Assembly: GCA_013697635.1 (NCBI GenBank)
Contig: JACCWM010000006.1
Span: 1-46,599 of the forward strand
Length of the DNA stretch: 46,599 bases
Direction of reading: 5' to 3'
Source: Lujinxingiaceae bacterium
Lineage (GTDB): Bacteria > Myxococcota_A > Bradymonadia > Bradymonadales > Bradymonadaceae
Shown here piece by piece: positions 1-8,824 of the stretch. Numbering within the stretch: position 1 is the first letter of the stretch; each line of letters begins with the position of its first letter. The notes under the pieces were generated by a model. That model was not told where the DNA came from. It worked only from the letters and a program-made list of their open reading frames with translations, and searched no databases. The position numbers and the translations under genes are program-made.

Positions 1-122
1 CAACACCGGCAACAACACCGGCAACAACACCGGCAACAATGACAACAACACCAACAACAACACCAACAACACCGGCAACAACACCAACAACAACACCAAC
101 AACACCAACAACGACAACAACA
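1..122 (+). repeat. Asn/Thr/Gly-coding low-complexity tandem repeat
   Basis: The first 122 bases are an imperfect tandem array of AACACC, AACAAC and GGCAAC units. Read in the frame of the following gene they encode only Asn, Thr, Gly and an occasional Asp. This is a linker between a lipoprotein or secretion anchor (outside the window) and the folded part of the protein. Such arrays are prone to length change by slippage. The repeat runs off the left edge, so its true length is unknown. Confidence 0.85.
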
Positions 123-1849
123 GCCAGCCGCTCACCGGCTCGGTCGCGTTCGTGCAACCGAGGCTGGCGAGCGTCTTGACCAACGGCTCGGTGGGATTTG
201 AGCTTGCCGTCACAGGCGATGCCAAGGACATCGAGCTTATCCTGGGCGCTGATCAGGTGCTGAAGGCCTTTGGCAACACGACTCATTATCTCTGGGATAC
301 GACCACGGTCGATGAGGGGACGCATACGCTCAAGCTTCGCTTCAAGCTGGGCGAGCTTGTGAAGTGGGCTGACGAGTCGCGCACGGTCGTCGTCGATCGC
401 AGCGGACCGAACGTTGTCTCGACAACACCTGAGGCCGACGCGATCAATGTCCACTCAAAAGGCGTGATTCGCATCGTGCTCGACAAAGCCGTCGATCCGG
501 AGACGGTCAATCCGGCCACCGTGCAAATCGAATTCAGCACGGGACAGACCACCGATCACAGCGTGGAGCTGAGCGAAGACGGCATGACGATCACGGTCGA
601 CTTCGATCGCACGACGATCGCAACACCCTACACGGCCACGGTCTCGCTCGACGAGGTCGCCGATGAAGCCGGCAATACCGTGGTTCACAGCTTTGACTAC
701 GATGTCCCGGCCTGGCTCAGGCATTCGGTCGCCGCGGGGCTGCACAATCCTGCCTTCCTGACGCACGGCGGCGAGAATTACCTGGTGGGCATGATCAAGA
801 ATGCCTACAACACGAACAGTTTCATCAAGGTCTATAAGTACAGCAACCGTTCTGGCGGCTGGCCGGAGGTGGCAAGCCAGGCGATTTTTAGTGCGTATGA
901 TTTTGCCGTTTCGGTCCACGGCGGCAAGTTCTACATGGCTGCGATGCATGAGGGAACCACCGGCGATTTGTTCATCAGGCGGGTTTTGGTCTACGCCTTC
1001 GATCCCAGCGCCACAACGCTCGCCTCGGCCGGTGTCGCCTATGTTCCAGGGGGAGGAGCAAACGTTGGCAAAGTCGCGATCTACGTGGGCGGAAATCCAG
1101 CCGGTGCTGCGGTGGGGATGACGATCGCTGCCGTGAACGACAAGCGGCTTTACGTGTTCAAATCCAATCTTGGCGCGATGACCGAGAGTGTCTCGAATTC
1201 CTTCCCGACCGCGGACTATACCAACGTTCGCTACGAATCCCTCTCGCTTTTCGTCGACGGCGGCTCTCCCGAGGTGATCTTCGCTCGCTGCGAGACCGCG
1301 GCCACGCCCTGCGTGCGAACCTTTATCGTCCGCTCCAAGCGGGCCTTGGGCGGATGGGTCCAGAACGCCGCCGCTGCGAGTACCTTGTTTACCGCCAATG
1401 TCAGCAACACGTGCGACGAGTTCGTCAATTTCGAGGTCAAGTACAAGCTCACCACCCCGATCATGTACTTTGCCCACAAGGAGACCTGTACCGACCTGAA
1501 GCCACGGGTCTACATGCGTGAAGGAACATCGAACAGCTGGACGAACATCAACCCGAACGCCAACTTTTTGTTGAACTACCCCGCTCCCGGCGCTCCCGGT
1601 TACGGCGCACACCTGGTCTTTGACGATGCCGGCCTGAGCCATGGGCTCTTTGCCTCGGGCTCTCGCCTCTACGTCGCGACGATCTCCACATCGATCGATT
1701 GGATGGCGGAGGTCGCGCCCCCTGTTCCCATCGTAGGTGGCGGCCGAGCGATTCCCTTCACGAATGCCCGCGTGTTCATGAACGCCAATTATTCACCCGT
1801 CGTCGTCGCCACGCAGGGCACGAGCACACGCATCTGGTTCAAGAACTAG
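2..1849 (+). CDS. Surface/lipoprotein-like protein with Ig-like domain, 5' truncated by window edge
   Basis: The frame is open from base 2, through the Asn/Thr-rich linker, to a TAG at 1847-1849, so the start lies outside the window. The first in-frame GTG at 152 is not a credible start. After the linker come an Ig-like module starting near TGSVAFVQPR and a second one of the SbsA/Big_5 type (GPNVVSTTPEADAIN, then IVLDKAVDPETV and DEAGNTV). The C-terminal ~370 residues hold repeated short segments ending in YVFKS, VYKYSNRS, VYMREG and LYVATIS, which look like beta-propeller blades. It is likely an exported, cell-surface protein. No catalytic motif was recognised and the ligand is unknown. A strong hairpin follows the stop. 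Confidence 0.75.
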   Translation, partial: NTGNNTGNNTGNNDNNTNNNTNNTGNNTNNNTNNTNNDNNSQPLTGSVAFVQPRLASVLTNGSVGFELAVTGDAKDIELILGADQVLKAFGNTTHYLWDTTTVDEGTHTLKLRFKLGELVKWADESRTVVVDRSGPNVVSTTPEADAINVHSKGVIRIVLDKAVDPETVNPATVQIEFSTGQTTDHSVELSEDGMTITVDFDRTTIATPYTATVSLDEVADEAGNTVVHSFDYDVPAWLRHSVAAGLHNPAFLTHGGENYLVGMIKNAYNTNSFIKVYKYSNRSGGWPEVASQAIFSAYDFAVSVHGGKFYMAAMHEGTTGDLFIRRVLVYAFDPSATTLASAGVAYVPGGGANVGKVAIYVGGNPAGAAVGMTIAAVNDKRLYVFKSNLGAMTESVSNSFPTADYTNVRYESLSLFVDGGSPEVIFARCETAATPCVRTFIVRSKRALGGWVQNAAAASTLFTANVSNTCDEFVNFEVKYKLTTPIMYFAHKETCTDLKPRVYMREGTSNSWTNINPNANFLLNYPAPGAPGYGAHLVFDDAGLSHGLFASGSRLYVATISTSIDWMAEVAPPVPIVGGGRAIPFTNARVFMNANYSPVVVATQGTSTRIWFKN

Positions 1850-1891
1850 AGGCCGAGACGGTGTTTGAGCAGATCCTGAATTTGTAATAGG

Positions 1892-1944
1892 AAACGCCGG
1901 GTGGCGTGGCAATCTGGCGAGACAGCCCTCGCCACCCGGCGTTT
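1892..1944 (+). terminator. Long perfect hairpin, probable transcription terminator
   Basis: A perfect 15-bp inverted repeat (AAACGCCGGGTGGCG at 1892-1906 and its complement at 1930-1944) encloses a 23-base loop, 42 bases after the stop codon of the preceding gene. The right arm ends in TTT but there is no long T-run. It is probably the 3' end of the upstream transcript. Confidence 0.7.
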
Positions 1945-2213
1945 ACACCTTACCTCCCTCCGATCCTCAAGAAAAGCCTAAGATCGCTGGCATCCGCTTA
2001 TTCTAAGCGGTCCATCGTGGATCCGTATCCAGTGTGAAAGGGCTGTTTGCACGGGCATCATCAGACCTCAGTCGCGCGAACAGGCGCCCTTGATCGGCTC
2101 GCACCGTCGCTGCATTGGCGCAAACCTCGCGATCTATGAGATGAAGCTCGGCTAGCGGAACGCGCGTTGTCGTACGCAGTCAGCGATGAATACTTTTTGC
2201 GGAGAAGTTCGAG
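1945..2213. other. Intergenic region upstream of the cupin/RND/PAP2/ligase operon
   Basis: About 270 bases without a convincing gene on either strand. It must hold the promoter of the four-gene operon starting at 2214, but I cannot single out a -35/-10 pair. A purine-rich GCGGAGAAG segment lies 10-20 bases before the ATG at 2214 and may be the ribosome binding site. Confidence 0.4.
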
Positions 2214-3227
2214 ATGTCGCAGCCAGCGTATCACCAGAAATTGAAAATGTGGAAGTCACTCTGGCTGCTCGATCATCTGCTCGGTGAGACACGGCTCAAC
2301 CGCTCGCTCGATGCTTCGCGCGCTCGCCTCACCGCCGAGCTCGAGGCGATGCTCGTCTCGTCGAACCGCGGAGGAATTCAGGCTATTGAGCGACGCGTCG
2401 ATCTCGGCCCTGACGATTTCGTCGAGAACTACCTCAAGCCTGGAAAGCCCGTCGTCTTGTCCGGTGTTGCGCGCGAGTGGCCGGCCGTCAAGCGTTGGAC
2501 GCCGTCGTTCTTTGAGCAAAATTACGGCGATGTGCCCGTGCAGCTGATCAACGCCTCGCGCCAAGATTTGGCCGGCGAGCAGTACAATCCGGTCGGCTCG
2601 GTGATAACGCTTGGCCAGGTAGCGCGCGACATCGAGGCCGGCGGCGCGGCCTATCCACGCTTTGTGCCGCTGTTGCACCAGCACCCCGAGCTCAGCGAGG
2701 ACTTCGACAAGGCACATTTGGCCTCGTTGCGCGGGCGGTTTGGGGCCGACATGATGTTTCAATTCTTCATGGGCGGTGCGGGCACAAACACGGCGCTGCA
2801 CTGCGCAATCCCGAACAACCTTTTTGTCCAGATCTACGGGCGAAAGCGTTGGTGGATCTTCGAGCCGAAGTTCAGCCCGGTGTTTCGCCCGCCGATGCTG
2901 CGCTCGACCTATTTCATCAGCCCCGTTGACGTGAGCATGCCCGAGGCCACCGCGATCCTCAAGTATGTCAACGGCTACGAGATCGTGCTCGATCCGGGCG
3001 ACGTGCTCTACATTCCGCCGTTTTACTGGCATCAGGTCGAGAATCTCACCTCGACCATCGGCGTGGGTGTGCGCTGGTTCAACATCGCAAGCATTCTCAA
3101 ATCGTCGACGACCCAGACGTTGTTGACCCTGTTGTCGACCAGCCCAACGATCTGGCAGGCCAGAAAAAACCGCACGGATTTCATCCGCAACTTCGTCCAA
3201 TCGGCTGCGGTCAAGGGCAGGAAATGA
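2214..3227 (+). CDS. JmjC/cupin_8-like Fe(II)/2-oxoglutarate oxygenase homologue with HxA metal motif
   Basis: The 337-residue protein matches the cupin_8/JmjC (FIH-like hydroxylase) layout. An entry motif KPVVLSGVAREWPAVKRW lies near 78-95. The core is ALHCAIPNNLFVQIYGRKRW (194-213) and the distal strand is DPGDVLYIPPFYWHQVENL, with His273. Family members normally have H-x-D/E plus a distal His to hold iron. Here the proximal motif is His196-Cys-Ala198, so the carboxylate ligand is missing. The same loss defines the HxA/HxG Fe/2OG halogenases, but it also occurs in inactive cupins. The gene leads an operon and overlaps the RND exporter by ATGA at 3224-3227, so it probably modifies the same lipid or a protein of that system. 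Family assignment is good; activity is unknown. Confidence 0.75.
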   Translation: MSQPAYHQKLKMWKSLWLLDHLLGETRLNRSLDASRARLTAELEAMLVSSNRGGIQAIERRVDLGPDDFVENYLKPGKPVVLSGVAREWPAVKRWTPSFFEQNYGDVPVQLINASRQDLAGEQYNPVGSVITLGQVARDIEAGGAAYPRFVPLLHQHPELSEDFDKAHLASLRGRFGADMMFQFFMGGAGTNTALHCAIPNNLFVQIYGRKRWWIFEPKFSPVFRPPMLRSTYFISPVDVSMPEATAILKYVNGYEIVLDPGDVLYIPPFYWHQVENLTSTIGVGVRWFNIASILKSSTTQTLLTLLSTSPTIWQARKNRTDFIRNFVQSAAVKGRK

Positions 3228-5557
3228 GAGCCGTGCTGGTCCCGGGCATGCTTCGTGGACTCGAAGTCTTGCACAGCCACCGGCGAATCACCGCCGCTTT
3301 GGTTGTCGCGCTGAGTTTCGCGAGTCTGTTGCTGGCGGCACGCCTGGAGTTCGTCACAAGCTACGTGGACATGATCCCCGAGAGCACGCCGCAGGTGCAA
3401 GCCGCGCGTCTGGGGCTGGGCGAGATCGAGAGCACACAGGAGCTGATCGTCGCGATCAGCGGGCCAGCCGAGGGGCGCGAGCAGTTTGCGCGCCACATCT
3501 ATCCCGCGATCGCAGGGCTCGATGCGGTGGCATCGCTGGATTTTGAGTACCCGGTGGCGTTCTTCGAGCACCGCTGGCTCTTGATGCTCGAGCCGGCCGA
3601 GCAAGAGCGCGTCGCCGACGAGCTGGTCAAGGCGCTCGGCGTCGAGCGCCGCCGCCACAACCCGTTCTTTGTCGCGCTCAAGGCCGATCAAGCCCACCTG
3701 TCAAAGCTCGAAGGAGAGCTTCGCGCTCGTTTTGCGCCGTCGCAGGAGCGCCTGGCGATCACCGCCGACGGCCAGTACCTGCTGCTCAGCGTGCAGCCTC
3801 GCGTCACACTCGACACCGCGATCAGCGATTACCGCCCGATCGTCGATCAGATCAGGCACGCGATCGAATCGGTCGAGCGCCCCAAGGGCGTCGACTACCG
3901 CTTGTCCGGGCAGATGCTGGTCGCGCTCGAAGAGTACGACGGCTTGACGCGCGATCTCGGCCGCGCCAGCGCGCTCTCGTTTGCCCTGATCTTGCTGATC
4001 CTGATCGTCGCAACGCGCAGGCCTGCCCTGGTGCTGAGCTGCGCGTTATCCTTGCTCGTCGGCACGCTGCTGACGCTTGCGGCGACCCAGCTCGTGCTCG
4101 GTCGTCTCAACGTTGTCTCGGCCTTCATGTTGCCGGCGTTGATGGGCCTGGGTATCGACTTCGGGATCCATTTGCACAACGCCTACGATGATTTTTTGCG
4201 CCAACATCGCCCGCACGAGGCCATGCAGGCGGCGGTTCGAAAGCTCTTTCCTGGCTGTCTGGCGGCAGCGAGCACGACGGCTGCGGCATTTGTCGCGCTG
4301 CTCGTGAGCGACTTTGCCGGCATCGAGGAGTATGGCGTGATCGCGAGCATCGGTATTTTCTTGATGCTGCTGTCGACCTTCGTCGTCTCACCGCTGCTCT
4401 CGCCCCTGATCTGGCGCAAAGCGTCGCGCGCGCCGCTCTCGCGTCCGTCTGTGCGGCTGCGACCAGGCATCGTCACGGTCGTGGTGATGGCCGTGCTCCT
4501 TGCGGCGATGGCAGGCCTTGGCTCCACGGGCTTTTCCAATGACTTCAAGCATCTGCGAGGCGATCTCGAGGCCACGGCGTTTCACGAATACCTGATGGAC
4601 GACGCCGGCCATCCTTTCGAGCCAACGCTCTTGCTCGTCGACTCGACCCGGGGCGCGGCGCTGGTCGCCGAGATCGCCCGAGCACAACAACTTGAGAGCG
4701 CGACGGGCCACTCCACGGAGATATCGCGCGTGGTTGCGATGAGCGATTTTCTGCCGGCGTCGGATCCCGACAGCGAAGCCATGCAACGCTTGCGCGCCGA
4801 GCTTGAGCGTCTGCCGGCCGACCACGCACAGCTCATTGAGCTTCGCCTGGCCGCGCACGCCAGGGGCTGGGAGCGAGACGAGCTTCCCGAGTCGATCCGT
4901 CGCCGCCTGAGCTTGCGCGCGGGCGGCGAAATCGTGGCGGTTTTTAGCCGCGCGGAGTTGGGCTCGGACACAGAGTTTGCGATCTGGCAAAACGACATGG
5001 GGCGTATTCAGCAGCAGGCGCTCGAGCAGGGCGTCGAGGCGAGGCTGGTCGACAAGTGGGCGGTCGTGCACCGCATGATCGAGCTGATTCGCGAGTCGTT
5101 TTGGCCGATGCTGCTCACGGCGCTCGCGCTCGTGGCGCTGACGTGTCTTGTTTTTCTGCGCAGCCCGCGCGAGGCGGCCCTGGCGCTTGGCACCGTGGTG
5201 CTTGGTACGCTGGCCTTTGGCGGCGCCCTGGGCTGGCTGGGTCTACCGCTCAATATCTTCAGTATCGTGGTGCTGCCGAGCATTCTGGGCATCGGCATCG
5301 ACAACGCAATTCAGCTCACCGAAGGCTTTCGCCACGACGATTTTTGGGACGTGCTGCGCACACGCGCCGTGGCCTGTGCGACCTCGACGGCGACGACAGC
5401 GGCAGGCTTTGGTGCGATGCTCATCGCCAACCACCGCGGCATCGCCTCGCTCGGCCAAACGGCCCTTGTTGGGCTGGGCTTGATGTTTTTGGCCACGACC
5501 GTGCTCGTGCCCGCGCTCGTCGTGTTGATGCGCACACACAAAGAGAGGCGCCCATGA
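3224..5557 (+). CDS. MMPL/HpnN-like RND-superfamily lipid exporter
   Basis: The 777-residue membrane protein has the duplicated RND plan. It has an N-terminal TM helix (about residues 18-38), a large periplasmic domain, a helix bundle with GLGIDFGIHLHNAY near 310, a second TM plus periplasmic domain, and a second bundle with ILGIGIDNAIQL near 690. The two Asp residues in GIDFGIH and GIDNAIQ occupy the proton-relay helices typical of MMPL and hopanoid (HpnN-like) transporters. Such pumps move hydrophobic lipids across or out of the inner membrane. It overlaps both neighbours by ATGA (3224-3227 and 5554-5557), so it is translated with the cupin and PAP2 genes. This suggests that the product of the ligase/thiolase/reductase genes is its cargo (inference). 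Confidence 0.85.
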   Translation: MRAVLVPGMLRGLEVLHSHRRITAALVVALSFASLLLAARLEFVTSYVDMIPESTPQVQAARLGLGEIESTQELIVAISGPAEGREQFARHIYPAIAGLDAVASLDFEYPVAFFEHRWLLMLEPAEQERVADELVKALGVERRRHNPFFVALKADQAHLSKLEGELRARFAPSQERLAITADGQYLLLSVQPRVTLDTAISDYRPIVDQIRHAIESVERPKGVDYRLSGQMLVALEEYDGLTRDLGRASALSFALILLILIVATRRPALVLSCALSLLVGTLLTLAATQLVLGRLNVVSAFMLPALMGLGIDFGIHLHNAYDDFLRQHRPHEAMQAAVRKLFPGCLAAASTTAAAFVALLVSDFAGIEEYGVIASIGIFLMLLSTFVVSPLLSPLIWRKASRAPLSRPSVRLRPGIVTVVVMAVLLAAMAGLGSTGFSNDFKHLRGDLEATAFHEYLMDDAGHPFEPTLLLVDSTRGAALVAEIARAQQLESATGHSTEISRVVAMSDFLPASDPDSEAMQRLRAELERLPADHAQLIELRLAAHARGWERDELPESIRRRLSLRAGGEIVAVFSRAELGSDTEFAIWQNDMGRIQQQALEQGVEARLVDKWAVVHRMIELIRESFWPMLLTALALVALTCLVFLRSPREAALALGTVVLGTLAFGGALGWLGLPLNIFSIVVLPSILGIGIDNAIQLTEGFRHDDFWDVLRTRAVACATSTATTAAGFGAMLIANHRGIASLGQTALVGLGLMFLATTVLVPALVVLMRTHKERRP

Positions 5558-6174
5558 TCGTGAAACCGGGTATCGACTTCTGGAAGCGGCTGGGGTTGAT
5601 CGGACCGCTCATGCTGATCAACAGTTTTGCCTACATGTACCTCAACCAGCGGCCGTTGAGTGAGCCGGTCATGTTGCCGATGACCTTCATCGACCATGCT
5701 CTGCCGTTCATCGCGATCACGATTTGGCCCTATGCGGCGCTCATGATCGCCAACGTCACGCTGCCCTTTTTGCTCGAGCGACGCGAGTTTCGCGCCGTCT
5801 TGATCGCCTACGCCATCGCGATCGTGCTCAACGTGTTGATCTGGTCGTTGTTTCCGACCACGTTTCCGCGACCGCCGCTGCCCGAAGGCGCCTCGATCTC
5901 CGAGCAGTTCTACCGCTGGTTGATGAGCCTCGATCAGCCGACCAACTGCTTTCCGTCGGGCCATGTCACGATCCCGGCCGTGCTGGTCTGGGGCCTGGGC
6001 GTGCAGTGGCCGCAGCGCAGGTGGTGGATGTGGAGCTTGCTCGTCGTCATGTCGCTGACGATCGTCACGACCAAGCAGCATTACTTCTGGGATCTGCTCG
6101 GGGGCTTGGGCACGGCCGGCATCGGCGCTGCGATCGCCTACCGGTTCTACTATCTACCCCGAACCCAGCCATGA
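5554..6174 (+). CDS. PAP2-superfamily membrane enzyme, inositolphosphotransferase (AUR1)-like
   Basis: The ATG at 5554 overlaps the exporter stop; a longer upstream frame is only a shadow of the exporter gene. The 206-residue protein has about six TM helices. It carries the PAP2 core motifs PTNCFPSGHV (Pro134-Ser-Gly-His137) and KQHYFWD (His176 to Asp180, the HxxxD pair). The form 'NCFPSGH... KQHYFWD' resembles the inositol-phosphorylceramide synthase/AUR1 branch more than plain lipid phosphatases. It would therefore transfer or remove a phospho-headgroup at the outer face of the membrane. It lies between an exporter and an acyl ligase, consistent with headgroup processing of a special lipid. 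The substrate cannot be read from sequence. Confidence 0.8.
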   Translation: MIVKPGIDFWKRLGLIGPLMLINSFAYMYLNQRPLSEPVMLPMTFIDHALPFIAITIWPYAALMIANVTLPFLLERREFRAVLIAYAIAIVLNVLIWSLFPTTFPRPPLPEGASISEQFYRWLMSLDQPTNCFPSGHVTIPAVLVWGLGVQWPQRRWWMWSLLVVMSLTIVTTKQHYFWDLLGGLGTAGIGAAIAYRFYYLPRTQP

Positions 6175-6184
6175 AGAGGCCGCG

Positions 6185-7774
6185 ATGAACTCGGGCAACG
6201 TCGCCAGCACCTTGTGGCAGGCCGCCGGGCGCTGGCCCGACCAGCCGGCCGTGATCCACGCGGCAAGCGGCGCTTCACTGAGCTTTGCCGAACTGTGCGC
6301 TCAGGCTGGCGCCGTCGCAGCCGGCCTGAGAGCGCTCGGCGTCGAGCCGGGCCAGCGCGTGCTCGTGATGCTGCGCCCAGGTCTGGAGTTCTTCGCCGCG
6401 ATGTTCGGCGTGGCTGCATGCGGAGCCACGGCCGTGCTCGCCGACCCGGGCATGGGGCTGGCCGCCATGTTGCGCTGTCTCAAGACCATCGAGCCGGTGG
6501 CGATCATCGCCGAGTCGATCTTTCATCTGGTCTCTCAGCTTCACCAGACCTTTGCGCGTGGCACCGTGCGCATCTCACGCGGCTGGTACCCGACGGCCAT
6601 CTCCTGGCCCAAGTTTCTCGCCACGGCGGCTGCGCCGCTGCCACCGGCGAGCTGTTCGGCCGATGACGTGGCTGTGCTGGCTTTTACCAGCGGTGCGACC
6701 GGGCTGCCCAAACCCGTGGTCATGGATCACCGCACGCTCTCAGCCCAGGTCGAGGCGCTGCGCGCGATCTCTGGCATCGGCGAGGGCGACGTCCAGTTGG
6801 CCTTCATCCCGCTCACCGGCCTGCTCGGCGGCGGTCTCGGCTGCACGACGGTGATACCCAGCGTTGACGCTCGCCGCCTGCAGACGCTCAATGCCGCCAC
6901 GACCATCGCGCAGATGCAGCGCCACGCGGTCACCCACTGCTTTGCTTCGCCATTTGTCTGGGCGCGTCTGGCCGACGAGCTCGAACGCCACGATACACAA
7001 CTCTCGCTTCGGCGCATCTTCGTGGGCGGCGCACCACCGAGCCCGGCGCTGGTTCAAAGACTGGTCAAGTGCATCGCCGGCGAGGTTCATGTCTCCTACG
7101 GGGCAACCGAGGCCGTGCCTGTGGCCAGCGCCACGGCCGAAGAGTTTTTGGCTGCGCATCAAGGCCCACACCTGGGCGGCTGCATGGTCGGAAGGCCCGT
7201 GCCCGGCATTGAAGTAAGCGTCGCCTGCTTCGAGCCCGAGGCGCTTCGCATGGCGCAGACCTACGAGATTGGTGAGCTGCTCGTGCGCGGCCCGATCGTC
7301 TCACCGGGCTACCACGGCGCCAGGCGTGTCGATCACCTGGTCCAACTCGCCGGCTCCAACTGGCATCGCATCGGCGACGCCGGCTACTTCGATCCTCTGG
7401 GCCGCCTGGTGCTCTGCGGGCGCATCGCCGATCAAGTCCACGGCGGCGGGCGCGTGCTCCACTCACTGCTCGTCGAGTCCCAATGCCGCGATGTCGCCGG
7501 CGTCTCGGAGGTCGCCCTCGTCGGTGTAGGCCAAGCGCCACATCAGCGCGCCGTGCTCGTCGTCGTGGCCTCCGGCGAGCGACCCACAGACGAGATCACC
7601 GCCGCGCTCAACGCGCTGGCCGCAGCGCAGGGATGGCAAGAGATGCTCGCCGACGTGCTCTATCGAGGGGCCCTGCCGACCGACACCCGCCACCGCTCGA
7701 AGATATTGCGCGCCCAGCTCGCGCGCTGGGCCGAGGGCAAGACGCGCCGGAAAATGCCGCTTTCTGCCCCGTAA
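6185..7774 (+). CDS. oleC: OleC-type AMP-dependent ligase (beta-lactone synthetase-like)
   Basis: This is a 529-residue ANL-superfamily enzyme. Its P-loop VLAFTSGATGLPKPVVM lies near 163-179, the A5 motif SYGATEAVPVAS near 303, the GDAGYF hinge region near 397, and a C-terminal Lys in DTRHRSKILRAQL near 504. Several segments are those I know from Xanthomonas/Stenotrophomonas OleC: VLADPGMGLAAMLRCL, VIPSVDARR, YGATE-PVA, and the PTDTRHRSKI tail. OleC converts a 2-alkyl-3-hydroxy acid and ATP into a cis-beta-lactone in the OleABCD head-to-head hydrocarbon pathway. The thiolase and reductase partners lie on the opposite strand just downstream. It starts 10 bases after the PAP2 gene, in the same operon. 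A plain fatty acyl-CoA/AMP ligase is the alternative. Confidence 0.75.
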   Translation: MNSGNVASTLWQAAGRWPDQPAVIHAASGASLSFAELCAQAGAVAAGLRALGVEPGQRVLVMLRPGLEFFAAMFGVAACGATAVLADPGMGLAAMLRCLKTIEPVAIIAESIFHLVSQLHQTFARGTVRISRGWYPTAISWPKFLATAAAPLPPASCSADDVAVLAFTSGATGLPKPVVMDHRTLSAQVEALRAISGIGEGDVQLAFIPLTGLLGGGLGCTTVIPSVDARRLQTLNAATTIAQMQRHAVTHCFASPFVWARLADELERHDTQLSLRRIFVGGAPPSPALVQRLVKCIAGEVHVSYGATEAVPVASATAEEFLAAHQGPHLGGCMVGRPVPGIEVSVACFEPEALRMAQTYEIGELLVRGPIVSPGYHGARRVDHLVQLAGSNWHRIGDAGYFDPLGRLVLCGRIADQVHGGGRVLHSLLVESQCRDVAGVSEVALVGVGQAPHQRAVLVVVASGERPTDEITAALNALAAAQGWQEMLADVLYRGALPTDTRHRSKILRAQLARWAEGKTRRKMPLSAP

Positions 7775-7795
7775 GCCGGGGCCCAGAGCCGGTTT
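7766..7795 (+). terminator. Weak terminator at the convergent oleC/thiolase junction
   Basis: A 6-bp stem GCCCCG/CGGGGC (7766-7771 with 7777-7782) spans the stop codon. It is followed 8 bases later by CCGG and a run of five T (7791-7795). The two convergent genes are only 22 bases apart, so some termination signal is expected here. The distance from stem to T-run is poor, so the call is tentative. Confidence 0.35.
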
Positions 7796-7796
7796 T

Positions 7797-8801
7797 TCAA
7801 TAGCGCAAGATCACTGCGCCAAGTGAAAGCCCTGCCGCCGTGCCTGCCAGCAGCAGGCGTTGTCCGCGTTGGATGCGTCCGTCGCGGATCGCCTCGTAGA
7901 GCGCGATGGGCGTGGAGGACGAGACCGTGTTTCCATAGCGATCGACGGTGACGACCATCTTTGAGCGCGGCACACCCATACGCTCGAGCATTTTGAGCGC
8001 GGCCATGCTCGCCTGATGTGGGACGAACCAGTCGATCGTGTCGATGCCGTCGGGGATCAGGCCGGGCTGGAAGGTTTGCATGAAGCGGCCAAAGTATTCG
8101 CGGGCGAGCAGGTAGACGCCCTCGCCGTCCATCGAGAAGAGGTTGTCGCGCTTTTTGGTCTCGGGCAAATTCGGGTGGCGACGTGTGCCGCCGCCGCGAA
8201 TCTCGGTGAGGTGTGCTCCCACACCGTAGGTCTCAAAGTGCAGCGCCTCGATGCAAGAGGATTGTCCGGGCTCACAGGCGGTGACGACGACGGCGGCCGC
8301 GCCGTCGCCAAAGAGCATCGCGCTGCTGGGCTGGTTGCAGTTCAAGCCGACGGAGGTGATGTCGGAGTTGACGATCAGGATCTTGTGGTAGCGCCCGGTC
8401 GCCAGAAAGCTCGCGCTGATGTCGAGCGCGCTGTAAAAGCCCAGACATGTGGTGTGCACGCTCATGCAGGCGATGCCGCTCGAACCCAGCCCGAGCTCGC
8501 GTTGGATCAGCGGCGCACCGTCGGGAATGACCTGCTCCTGGGTGCCCGAGGCGTTGAGGATCAGGTCGATGTCCTCGAGCGCAAGGCCGGCGTCCTCGAT
8601 TGCTTCGCGGGCCGCGGCGGCGCCCATCATGCTGTTGGTCTCGTCGCGGTTGGCCCAGTGACGCGTGACGACGCCGGCTCCGGTTTGCGCGATGTCGCCC
8701 GGGCTGAGCAGGCAAAGCTCTTCGACCTCGTCGTTGGTGACGACACGAGCGGGTAAATAGCGCCCGATTCCGGCAATTCGAACCGCAAAGCTCTGGCTCA
8801 T
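7797..8801 (-). CDS. Beta-ketoacyl-ACP synthase III family thiolase, OleA-like partner
   Basis: From the ATG at 8801 (GGAG 9 bases upstream) the protein has 334 residues, the usual length of FabH/OleA enzymes; an in-frame start at 8864 would lie inside the upstream gene. The catalytic triad is complete: Cys119 (SVHTTCLGF), His262 (FVPHQAS) and Asn291 (DRYGNTVSSS). FabH enzymes condense acyl-CoA with malonyl-ACP, while OleA condenses two acyl-CoAs to a 2-alkyl-3-keto acid. Next to OleC- and OleD-like genes the OleA role is attractive, but the sequence itself looks as much FabH/CerJ-like as OleA-like. It follows the reductase-hydrolase fusion by 23 bases on the same strand, so the two are co-transcribed. 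Confidence 0.75.
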   Translation of the reverse strand: MSQSFAVRIAGIGRYLPARVVTNDEVEELCLLSPGDIAQTGAGVVTRHWANRDETNSMMGAAAAREAIEDAGLALEDIDLILNASGTQEQVIPDGAPLIQRELGLGSSGIACMSVHTTCLGFYSALDISASFLATGRYHKILIVNSDITSVGLNCNQPSSAMLFGDGAAAVVVTACEPGQSSCIEALHFETYGVGAHLTEIRGGGTRRHPNLPETKKRDNLFSMDGEGVYLLAREYFGRFMQTFQPGLIPDGIDTIDWFVPHQASMAALKMLERMGVPRSKMVVTVDRYGNTVSSSTPIALYEAIRDGRIQRGQRLLLAGTAAGLSLGAVILRY

Positions 8802-8824
8802 CGCTTGGTTCTCCACTTCAAACG

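Noticed and set aside
455-1642. Long minus-strand open frame of 395 codons inside the first gene
   Set aside because: Its composition (many Arg, Gly, Asp, His with no hydrophobic core pattern) is that of an antisense shadow in GC-rich DNA; the plus-strand frame has a linker and Ig-like domain.
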